A stretch of 36,870 bases of DNA from IMG/VR virus record IMGVR_UViG_3300044691_000537, positions 1-36,870 of that record; one strand, written 5' to 3'. Positions 28,174 to 33,825 of this stretch are shown in pieces (the first letter of the stretch is position 1; every line of letters begins with the position of its first letter). A program made the position numbers and the translations under genes. This DNA is from a virus. Below the pieces are notes generated by a model. That model saw nothing but the letters and a program-made list of their open reading frames with translations, was not told the origin of the DNA and did no database searches.

Positions 28174-28933
28174 CCACTCCGCCGTAAAAGGCAAGCGCGA
28201 TTCGTATCCCGTCGCCCCCCGGGCATTGAAGATTGATCCCGCTTACAACGTTCGGGACATGCAAGACCCGGAGACTATCGCGCACGTCCGTTGGCTGGCC
28301 GACTCCATCAAAGAGAACGGAGTCAAGGTGCCACTGGAAGTGCGGCTTGACGGCGAAGACATTTTTGTCGTCGCGGGCCACTGTCGGCACGCTGGCACCA
28401 TGCTTGCCATCAGCGAAGGCGCGGAAATCGCAACCGTAATGGTGATTCCCGAACCGAAGGGTACCAACGAGGTTGAGCGCACGCTGAACCTTGTCACGAG
28501 CAACAGCGGCAAGGCGCTAACGCCGCTGGCCATAGCCGAAGTCGTACGCCGCTTACTGGCCTTCGGTTGGACCAACGAAGCCATTGCAAAGCGGCTGGGC
28601 TGGAAGTCGGTTGCAACCGTCGACAATGCCGTTACGCTGCTGGGTGCCAGCCCCGACGTGAAGGAAATGGTTCGCAGCGGTGCGGTGTCAGCGTCGACCG
28701 CGAGTAAGGTGGTAAAGAAGGAAGGCAACAAGGCGGGAGCTACCCTTGCCGCTGCGGCTGTCAACGGCAAGGTGACTGCGAAGACGATTCGGGCCAGCAA
28801 AGGCGAGTTTGATCCGTCGCCAAAGAACGTGGCTGTGCTGGTGGATTTTGTTCGTAGTTGTGCGATTGGGCATTCGGCCCTAAAGACTGCGGCTTGCAAG
28901 GTTATGGAAAAGATTGGGTTGGAGGCGGCGTGA
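28160..28933 (+). CDS. Orphan ParB-like nuclease/partition protein
   Basis: The 257-residue product has a ParB/Srx N-terminal domain (LADSIKENGVKVPLEVRLDG, then VVAGHCRHAGTM, the box II GxHR-like motif as GHCRHAG). It is followed by a ParB-type helix-turn-helix (TNEAIAKRLGWKSVATVDNA) and a C-terminal helical domain. No ParA partner is seen, so it is likely a DNA-binding regulator or nuclease rather than a partition system. Its gene lies amid the TAGG/CCTA promoters, making it one candidate for the factor that reads that palindrome. Confidence 0.8.
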   Translation: MQFRDHSAVKGKRDSYPVAPRALKIDPAYNVRDMQDPETIAHVRWLADSIKENGVKVPLEVRLDGEDIFVVAGHCRHAGTMLAISEGAEIATVMVIPEPKGTNEVERTLNLVTSNSGKALTPLAIAEVVRRLLAFGWTNEAIAKRLGWKSVATVDNAVTLLGASPDVKEMVRSGAVSASTASKVVKKEGNKAGATLAAAAVNGKVTAKTIRASKGEFDPSPKNVAVLVDFVRSCAIGHSALKTAACKVMEKIGLEAA

Positions 28934-29055
28934 TGTACGGAAGAACCGTGACGGTCGATGGGAAAGAGTACTTCGTGGCATGTTGCCCCGATACGCCTTG
29001 CAGCGAAATATTGCGGCGGGCCGCTGTGCAGGCACAGATAGAGGAAGCGGCGTGA
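28933..29055 (+). CDS. Small hypothetical protein, 40 aa
   Basis: TGATG overlap with the ParB-like gene. The product begins MYGRTVTVDGKEYFVACCPD and ends IEEAA. Two adjacent cysteines and a helical tail are seen. The function is unknown. Confidence 0.5.
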   Translation: MYGRTVTVDGKEYFVACCPDTPCSEILRRAAVQAQIEEAA

Positions 29056-29180
29056 TGACGCCAGAGCAAAGAGCGGCCGATTGGTTCACGTTACCACCGG
29101 CCGCCAGAACGAAGGCATGGTTGGCAAGGGAATTTCGCAAAGCGATTGAGGAAGCGACTGCTGAGAAGGAATCGAAGTGA
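29055..29180 (+). CDS. Small helical protein, 41 aa
   Basis: TGATG overlap again. The product begins MTPEQRAADWFTLPPAARTK and continues AWLAREFRKAIEEATAEKE: basic and helical. The function is unknown. Confidence 0.5.
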   Translation: MTPEQRAADWFTLPPAARTKAWLAREFRKAIEEATAEKESK

Positions 29181-29470
29181 CCCACCTAGCCACACTAACC
29201 GCCGCTGGCGTTATCACGGTCGACGCCAGCCGCGTTGTAAGGCTCACCCGTGAAGCTTGGCGGGTGATGACCGGTACACCGGTATTGCACTTCGTTGGCT
29301 TCAAAGATGACCGTTACCACGCTGCGGTGCGGGTTTGGGGCAAGCCGGACTTTTACCACCGGTTCTACGATCGGAGGGCGGTGGCCGATATCGCGCTTGG
29401 CGATAAGGTGGTGTTTGCCGGGTCGGAGGAAGTACGGGAATATTCATACGATGATAGTGCAAATTGGTAG
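29177..29470 (+). CDS. Hypothetical protein, 97 aa
   Basis: GTGA overlap with the previous gene. The product contains VITVDASRVVRLTREAWRVM and YHAAVRVWGKPDFYHRFYDR, a mixed alpha/beta protein. Its stop lies directly before promoter copy 5. The function is unknown. Confidence 0.55.
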   Translation: MTHLATLTAAGVITVDASRVVRLTREAWRVMTGTPVLHFVGFKDDRYHAAVRVWGKPDFYHRFYDRRAVADIALGDKVVFAGSEEVREYSYDDSANW

Positions 29471-29499
29471 TTGACATGTAGGACCGTTGGGCCTACGGT
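29471..29499 (+). promoter_or_regulatory. TAGG/CCTA-type promoter, copy 5
   Basis: TTGACA, 17-base spacer with TAGGACC-GTT-GGGCCTA (29479-29495), TACGGT. The -10 is weaker than in the other copies. A GANTC site (GAGTC) lies just downstream at 29500-29504 rather than in the -35. It precedes the operon that ends with GcrA. Confidence 0.7.
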
Positions 29500-29529
29500 G
29501 AGTCTTGTCAGGAACCGGGGAGACACCTA

Positions 29530-29703
29530 ATGCTGAACTCATTCGTCCAAATAAAATCGACCTCTCACGAGGCCCCCGAATTTCGCGGCGTGAAGGGTCG
29601 CATCATTCGCGAAAACGCGCACGGCTACATCGTCGTAAAGACGACCGATGGGCGTGAGGTAGTTCTTCACCCCGAAAGCGTGCGCGTGTTGGAGAAAAAA
29701 TAA
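29530..29703 (+). CDS. Small KOW/SH3-like protein, 57 aa
   Basis: The ATG at 29530 lies 14 bases after a GGGGAG. The product begins MLNSFVQIKSTSHEAPEFRG and continues VKGRIIRENAHGYIVVKTTD with a short tail. The V.I...G.I......YIV....G KOW-like pattern suggests a single SH3 barrel. The function is unknown. Confidence 0.52.
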   Translation: MLNSFVQIKSTSHEAPEFRGVKGRIIRENAHGYIVVKTTDGREVVLHPESVRVLEKK

Positions 29704-29921
29704 TGGACAACTACGACGCCGCGCTGAAATCTGAATCTGCGCGCGTTGTTCGCCATTGGCAATCGTATTCCGTTGAGGCTCGCACAATCATGGCGTCAGG
29801 GAATCTCCAATATCGTAGCCGCGCTGGTGAGTATTTCTATGTCCATCCCGAGTTGCCGAACGTAGCTTTTAAGAAGCGCAAGTTAGCGGCGCAAGCTGCC
29901 ATTGAGAAAGACCCATCATGA
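29703..29921 (+). CDS. Hypothetical protein, 72 aa
   Basis: TAATG overlap with the previous gene. The product (MDNYDAALKSESARVVRHWQ...GEYFYVHPELPNVAFKKRK) is small, basic and mixed. The function is unknown. Confidence 0.52.
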   Translation: MDNYDAALKSESARVVRHWQSYSVEARTIMASGNLQYRSRAGEYFYVHPELPNVAFKKRKLAAQAAIEKDPS

Positions 29922-30085
29922 CCCCCACCGGCATGGAAGAAGTCCTAGCCCTAGAGATCGCCATACGGGCGTTTCTCAAGACAGGTAAGAGCGAGGAAGC
30001 TTCACAGCTACTGGCGCAGCCGTGGCGTGGTTCTGGGACACGTCTGGCGGCGTTGAGGGATGTTGTGGGGAGACTCCAATCATGA
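29918..30085 (+). CDS. Small helical protein, 55 aa
   Basis: ATGA overlap with the previous gene and overlap with the GcrA start. The product begins MTPTGMEEVLALEIAIRAFL and contains EEASQLLAQPWRG; it is all-helical. The function is unknown. Confidence 0.5.
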   Translation: MTPTGMEEVLALEIAIRAFLKTGKSEEASQLLAQPWRGSGTRLAALRDVVGRLQS

Positions 30086-30468
30086 GCAACCAAAATAAAT
30101 CAATGTGGACGCCAGAACTAACCGACCGGTTACGACAACTATGGCCGGATCATTCGGCAAGCCAGATATCGAAGCTGTTCGAGGCTGACGGTCACGCCAT
30201 AACCCGGTCTGCTGTCATCGGAAAATCTCAACGGATGGTGTTGAGCGCCAAGGCATTCACGAACGTTCCTAGGGAAGAGCAACGCCGCAAGAAAAACTTG
30301 CGGGAGGCTGGCTACAAAGCCGCAAAGCGCCAAGCAGCCGTTGTACTGCGAACCACCGGAAAGCTATCACAGAGCCGCGCTAGGCGGCTGGAACCCCTAT
30401 CTAAGTCAGAGCTACGCGCCATGTTCGCACAAGCCGCGTTGAACACGCAGGCTCTGCAGGCCGCATAA
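30082..30468 (+). CDS. GcrA-family transcriptional regulator
   Basis: The ATG at 30082 gives 128 residues. The N-terminus MWTPELTDRLRQLWPDHSAS with QISKLFEADGHAITRSAVIG and KSQRM is the GcrA helix-turn-helix region (W...L..LW..G.SASQIA..L..VTRNAVIGK.HR). In Caulobacter, GcrA binds RNA polymerase sigma70 and CcrM-methylated GANTC promoters. Here four of five TAGG/CCTA promoters and two of three repressor modules carry GANTC in or next to the promoter. The C-terminal half is basic and lacks the full GcrA C-terminal domain. It probably redirects host transcription. Confidence 0.82.
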   Translation: MSNQNKSMWTPELTDRLRQLWPDHSASQISKLFEADGHAITRSAVIGKSQRMVLSAKAFTNVPREEQRRKKNLREAGYKAAKRQAAVVLRTTGKLSQSRARRLEPLSKSELRAMFAQAALNTQALQAA

Positions 30469-30473
30469 AAAAA

Positions 30474-30501
30474 GCGCCCCTACTCCGAAGAGTAAGGGCG
30501 C
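30474..30501 (-). terminator. Rho-independent terminator of the leftward operon
   Basis: GCGCCC-cTACTC-CGAA-GAGTAa-GGGCGC forms an 11-base-pair stem with a four-base loop. On the minus strand it is followed by seven T residues. It ends the leftward operon from 35.1 kb, right after its last gene. It also closes the convergent rightward operon after GcrA, though without a T run on that strand. Confidence 0.88.
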
Positions 30502-30504
30502 GAG

Positions 30505-30612
30505 TCAGTCACTTGGAAAGCCGTAGTAAATGTAATTCTCATGGGCAATAAACTTATTGCAGCCGTGAATGGTTAGGGCCAGTAGCAAGGCAGCGAAGAT
30601 TAGGCGGCCCAT
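30505..30612 (-). CDS. Tiny lipoprotein, 35 aa
   Basis: The ATG at 30612 overlaps the kinase stop. The product begins MGRLIFAALLLALTIHGCNK and continues FIAHENYIYYGFPSD. A signal peptide with lipobox cysteine leaves a mature peptide of 18 residues. Its stop sits three bases from the terminator stem. The role is unknown. Confidence 0.55.
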   Translation of the reverse strand: MGRLIFAALLLALTIHGCNKFIAHENYIYYGFPSD

Positions 30613-31136
30613 GATAGGTCGTCGCAGAACTGGTTTACTTTATAGCGTAATTCCTCAATGGATTTGTCATTTACGATAACGGTAGCAACCTTCGGCTTGA
30701 ACTGCTCTGAGATGTGGTCCGAGTCTATCCCTCCGCGTCCTACAAGCTGCAGAACCAATCCTCCCCGCTTCACAATCGCCGCTTCCTCGTTGTCGTGGCG
30801 AAGGTCGTCAAAAAGCAGATTATCCGAGCCGTCTTTGGCGTCGAACTCAATATCAACCCAGAAATCTTCCCCGCCGAACTCTCTCCCCCATTGGCCGAGA
30901 CCCTGCATGAACTCTCGCGGCGACTTGCCACCGAGATAGTTTGATGGCAATTCCTTTAGAGAGCCTTCAACGTAAGCCTCAATCGACTTTTCATTAAGCC
31001 CCTGATACCGCAGCAACGCCCGCAGCATATCCTTCAACGCGTTCGCAAACTTGCCCTTCACAAATCCGCGCTCAATCAAGACTTCCGCGGCGGTCCCTTT
31101 TCCTGAACCAGCCTCTCCCGCGATACCGATAATCAC
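30600..31136 (-). CDS. Deoxynucleoside monophosphate kinase-like P-loop protein
   Basis: The 178-residue product has a P-loop GEAGSGKGTAAEVL (residues 6-19), then FANALKDMLRALL, GKSPREFMQGLGQWGRE and FDDLRHDNEEAAIVKRGG. This is the phage dNMP kinase layout (P-loop, LID-like helical segment, DDxR). It would phosphorylate dNMPs to feed phage DNA synthesis. It shares the operon with MazG-like and deoxyribosyltransferase-like proteins. It ends LSWAA. Confidence 0.78.
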   Translation of the reverse strand: MIIGIAGEAGSGKGTAAEVLIERGFVKGKFANALKDMLRALLRYQGLNEKSIEAYVEGSLKELPSNYLGGKSPREFMQGLGQWGREFGGEDFWVDIEFDAKDGSDNLLFDDLRHDNEEAAIVKRGGLVLQLVGRGGIDSDHISEQFKPKVATVIVNDKSIEELRYKVNQFCDDLSWAA

Positions 31137-31339
31137 TTGTTAAAAAACCTCCTCAGTAGATACGAACGGGCCAGCGATATAATCGTGAACCAAGCCGAAA
31201 CGATTAGACTCTGCTCTAGACTAATCGGGAAACCGAACGCGGGATAAATGACGAATTGCGAAGCAACCGCCACGACGTAACCAACAACAGTGTTTGCTAT
31301 CGACTCAACACCGGACATGAACCGCGATTGGCTCACCAC
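31133..31339 (-). CDS. DUF7220-like membrane protein, 68 aa
   Basis: The product is MVSQSRFMSGVESIANTVVG, followed by two hydrophobic spans and ARSYLLRRFFNK. The Q-S-R-x-M-S-x-V-E-x-x-x-N start and S-x-x-R-S-Y-x-L-R-R-x-F end match a small phage membrane family (DUF7220). The function of the family is unknown. It overlaps both neighbours. Confidence 0.7.
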   Translation of the reverse strand: MVSQSRFMSGVESIANTVVGYVVAVASQFVIYPAFGFPISLEQSLIVSAWFTIISLARSYLLRRFFNK

Positions 31340-31713
31340 TTCTTCCCATTAGGAGCTAGCCGCGCTTCTCTCGTGTGATCCAGCCGTGTGGCGTTGTAAG
31401 AGCGTTTCTCCGCCACAGCGCCGTCAAGGTCTAGGTCGTACGCGCCAGCATAATCGAAAAGTCTTATCAACACGTCCGCTAGCTCAACCTCAACGCACTT
31501 GCGGTGCGGTAAGTGGTCGTCCATCAAGTTCTTGCGCTCGCCCTCGAAAGCTTCCGCTAGCTCCGTAACCATCAACATGAGCATTTCACCCTTGTTGCGT
31601 TCCAGCTTTGCGCCTGTAACCAAGTCGTGCCAGAATTGTTGGTTGGTGGCGTGGCAATCGCGGGCTAGATCGTTGAGGGGAGTTGGCTGAAATAACGCGA
31701 AAACTGGCATCAT
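31333..31713 (-). CDS. MazG-like nucleotide pyrophosphohydrolase
   Basis: The 126-residue all-alpha protein contains MLMLMVTELAEAFEGERKNL with the EE/ExxE-type metal motif, then CVEVELADVLIRLFDYAGAY (ExxD). This is the MazG/dUTPase-like all-alpha NTP pyrophosphohydrolase pattern. It would cleave NTPs or dNTPs to monophosphates, or lower alarmone levels as proposed for phage MazG. The ATG pair at 31713/31710 overlaps the upstream gene. Confidence 0.78.
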   Translation of the reverse strand: MMPVFALFQPTPLNDLARDCHATNQQFWHDLVTGAKLERNKGEMLMLMVTELAEAFEGERKNLMDDHLPHRKCVEVELADVLIRLFDYAGAYDLDLDGAVAEKRSYNATRLDHTREARLAPNGKKW

Positions 31714-32159
31714 TGCACACCCCTCATACCAGCCGCAATATGTGCAATAGCCGCTTCAATGTCCGTGGTGACCAACGAAGCAAAATTGTACATCACGTCG
31801 TAGCGCTCCGGTTCCTTGTCGAGCAAGATCACACCCGGCACGCCACCCCTCCGCGCGAAACCGAATTCCATATGGCCGGACTTACCGGCCGGGAGAACCA
31901 TAATCACGCCTTCGCTGCGAAGGATGTTGTCACGGTCAAGCGCGAACGTGTTCTGAGCAGCACGGCCAGCCAGCGCTTCGGCGTACGATCGGCCACGCAG
32001 CTTTTCATACGCAAACCAATGATCGTCAGCTTCCGGGCCTGTCCCGTGCCAGTCATCGAACGCTTCAAAACCGGCCGCCCTTACGGCGTTGCCAACAATG
32101 GGTATCTGCGGATTCCGCAATGAACCAATGATGTAGATGCAGGGTTTTCGTGCTAACAA
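31710..32159 (-). CDS. Nucleoside 2-deoxyribosyltransferase-like protein
   Basis: A TTG at 32159 after GAGAGGAA gives 149 residues and avoids overlap with the gene upstream. The sequence YIIGSLRNPQIPIVGNAVRA, then FDDWHGTGPEADDHW, LDRDNILRSEGVIMVLPAGK and SGHMEFGFA resembles the deoxyribosyltransferase fold (SLxN, D..D, GxxxExG). It may exchange bases on deoxyribose or salvage nucleosides. The family match is by motif order only. Confidence 0.7.
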   Translation of the reverse strand: MLARKPCIYIIGSLRNPQIPIVGNAVRAAGFEAFDDWHGTGPEADDHWFAYEKLRGRSYAEALAGRAAQNTFALDRDNILRSEGVIMVLPAGKSGHMEFGFARRGGVPGVILLDKEPERYDVMYNFASLVTTDIEAAIAHIAAGMRGVQ

Positions 32160-32172
32160 AATTCCATTCCTC

Positions 32173-32463
32173 TCAATTGATTGTGAAATCTTTAAAAACC
32201 AACTCCGCTGCAATTTTTTCTACGCGACCATTCTTTGCAGCCAATCGCCACACGTCGCCAGCTTCTTCACCTTCACCGTCAATACGAATAAGTACGTTCG
32301 GAAATCGTTTTGAAACTTCCGACATGTCTTTTTCGTGGTCGTACCACTTGCAAGAATCGTCAAAAAGATTGCCGTAGTCACTTACGGTTTCGATACACTC
32401 TTTGATGGCTTGTGCGTCGCCACCTTCGGCAGACACGAACTCATATCGCGTGTAGTAGCCCAT
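32173..32463 (-). CDS. Hypothetical protein, 96 aa
   Basis: The ATG at 32463 follows TTTAGAGGGGAATCT. The product (MGYYTRYEFVSAEGGDAQAI...RLAAKNGRVEKIAAELVFKD) is a soluble alpha/beta protein. The MGYYTR start is seen in several small phage proteins of unknown function. Confidence 0.6.
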   Translation of the reverse strand: MGYYTRYEFVSAEGGDAQAIKECIETVSDYGNLFDDSCKWYDHEKDMSEVSKRFPNVLIRIDGEGEEAGDVWRLAAKNGRVEKIAAELVFKDFTIN

Positions 32464-32473
32464 AGATTCCCCT

Positions 32474-32908
32474 CTAAAGTTCTTTAATCCAAAACAATGT
32501 TTCTTTTGCCCACGGTCGTTCAACTTCGCAAAGCTTGAAGCCTGCGCGAAAATGGTTATTCGCGGACGCTGGGTTGTTTGCGCTGCATTCCGATATTAAG
32601 TGAGTCCAATCGGTGGACTCTCTCGCGAGAATCTCACTGGCTTCGATCAACTGGCGCTGCAATCCCTTGCCGCGGTGTTCCTTAAGGACGGCCTGTCGCT
32701 TTGTGTAGCCAACTCGCGGGAACGGTTCGAACGGCACCAAGCCAGCGAAAGCAACAACTTGAATCCCGTGATGGACAAACCACCAAAAGCCATTGGACAA
32801 GTGGCGATCCTCTAGCGGCAGGAAATCTTTCTTAAAAAGTCCGTTGAACCGCTTTATCTCGTCGGTGTATTCGATTCCTGATACTTCCGTTATGCTGTAA
32901 CAGGTCAT
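32474..32908 (-). CDS. GNAT-family N-acetyltransferase
   Basis: The ATG at 32908 (MTCYSITEVSGIEYTDEIKR) overlaps the preceding stop and gives 144 residues. The acetyl-CoA motif reads HRGKGLQRQLIEAS (R/QxxGxG/A), followed by SECSANNPASANNHFRAGFK (motif B: N..A...Y...GF). It probably acetylates a small molecule or protein; the target is unknown. Confidence 0.8.
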   Translation of the reverse strand: MTCYSITEVSGIEYTDEIKRFNGLFKKDFLPLEDRHLSNGFWWFVHHGIQVVAFAGLVPFEPFPRVGYTKRQAVLKEHRGKGLQRQLIEASEILARESTDWTHLISECSANNPASANNHFRAGFKLCEVERPWAKETLFWIKEL

Positions 32909-33282
32909 CAATAAAACGCCTTCAAATCGAATCCGTGATATTTGCAAACCTTGTCGGCCAGCTTTCGAAAGGCTGCGTTATGAGTGTTGCGCCCGCCGCG
33001 CTTACTTTCCTTGCCGGTCAATTCAAGGTGCAAATGAATAATTTCATGCGCCATGAATTGCATCAGAGTCATTGTGTGACCGATGGCATGGACTGATGCC
33101 GTGATTACGTGCTGACTTCCACTCCACTGGTAGTTTCCGTACTCAACGCGACTCCGCGATAGCTTGAATTTAATTTGATCCGCGCTTGGCAGCTTCCATC
33201 TATGAAACGGTGGAGTTGTTCTAAGGTAGTCAAACGCCGCTGCCATCGTCTCTCGCGTCATTGGCAGCGAGAAATTAGCCAT
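32908..33282 (-). CDS. SprT-like zinc metalloprotease domain protein
   Basis: The 124-residue product carries MQFMAHEIIHLHLELTGKES: an HExxH zincin motif followed by a conserved helix. HNAAFRKLADKVCKYHGF supplies the third-ligand region as in SprT/Spartan families. It could be a protease acting on proteins near DNA, or simply a metal-binding phage protein. It overlaps the genes on both sides. Confidence 0.72.
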   Translation of the reverse strand: MANFSLPMTRETMAAAFDYLRTTPPFHRWKLPSADQIKFKLSRSRVEYGNYQWSGSQHVITASVHAIGHTMTLMQFMAHEIIHLHLELTGKESKRGGRNTHNAAFRKLADKVCKYHGFDLKAFY

Positions 33283-33424
33283 TCAAATCGTCTTCATCAG
33301 AGTTGGTTTCATTCTGGCCCGGCCACGTTTCGCCAACATCGATTCCGTTATCGCGCGCCCATGCCTGCCAGCCATATGATAGTTCTTGCGGGTAGTCGTA
33401 GGTTGCTTCGTATTTTCTCGGCAT
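33275..33424 (-). CDS. Small acidic protein, 49 aa
   Basis: The ATG at 33424 overlaps the HNH gene stop. The product begins MPRKYEATYDYPQELSYGWQ and contains AWARDNGIDVGETWPGQ with an acidic tail, resembling short adaptor-like phage proteins. The function is unknown. Confidence 0.52.
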   Translation of the reverse strand: MPRKYEATYDYPQELSYGWQAWARDNGIDVGETWPGQNETNSDEDDLNG

Positions 33425-33825
33425 TACGCGGCCTTCTCTAGCTCTATGGTGTTATCGTTGGCTGGCTCTGGTAGATGACGCCAGCGCTTAGAGCGCTTGC
33501 GTTCAGCATTTTGTTTGGGCGTAACCCACTCTAGATTGCCACGGACATTGTTTAGACTCTCGGAGTCCCCGTGATCGCCAATAGTGTGTTTTGCTGACGG
33601 TGGTATTGCTCCCATACGCTCCGACAATATCGCCTTGTGAAGATAGATTTTTCGTCGGACTTTGCCCGGCCCCGTGGTCGACCGTGTCGCGTATTTCTTG
33701 ACCTTGTGACGGTCCCACGTGAATTGCCATTTCCATTGCAGGCACCATTCGTAGTCAATTGGTGAGACTAAACAGAAAATAGATTCGTCATGTGGCGAGA
33801 GGTATACGCGGCACTCTTCCGTCAT
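33424..33825 (-). CDS. Free-standing HNH endonuclease with ssrA-like tail
   Basis: The 133-residue product has an N-terminal beta region (VYLSPHDESIFCLVSPIDYE) and a C-terminal HNH-type motif: HTIGDHGDSESLNNVRGNLE followed by WVTPKQNAERKR. That is the H...N...N/NL.W.T.. pattern of phage homing HNH proteins. It sits between the metallophosphoesterase and small genes without interrupting them. The C-terminus ANDNTIELEKAA is one of the recurrent tag-like tails. Confidence 0.8.
   Translation of the reverse strand: MTEECRVYLSPHDESIFCLVSPIDYEWCLQWKWQFTWDRHKVKKYATRSTTGPGKVRRKIYLHKAILSERMGAIPPSAKHTIGDHGDSESLNNVRGNLEWVTPKQNAERKRSKRWRHLPEPANDNTIELEKAA

Noticed and set aside
30474-30501. Terminator considered as belonging to the rightward operon
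   Set aside because: The T run is only on the minus-strand side; on the plus strand the stem is preceded by the A run. It may still slow rightward transcription.
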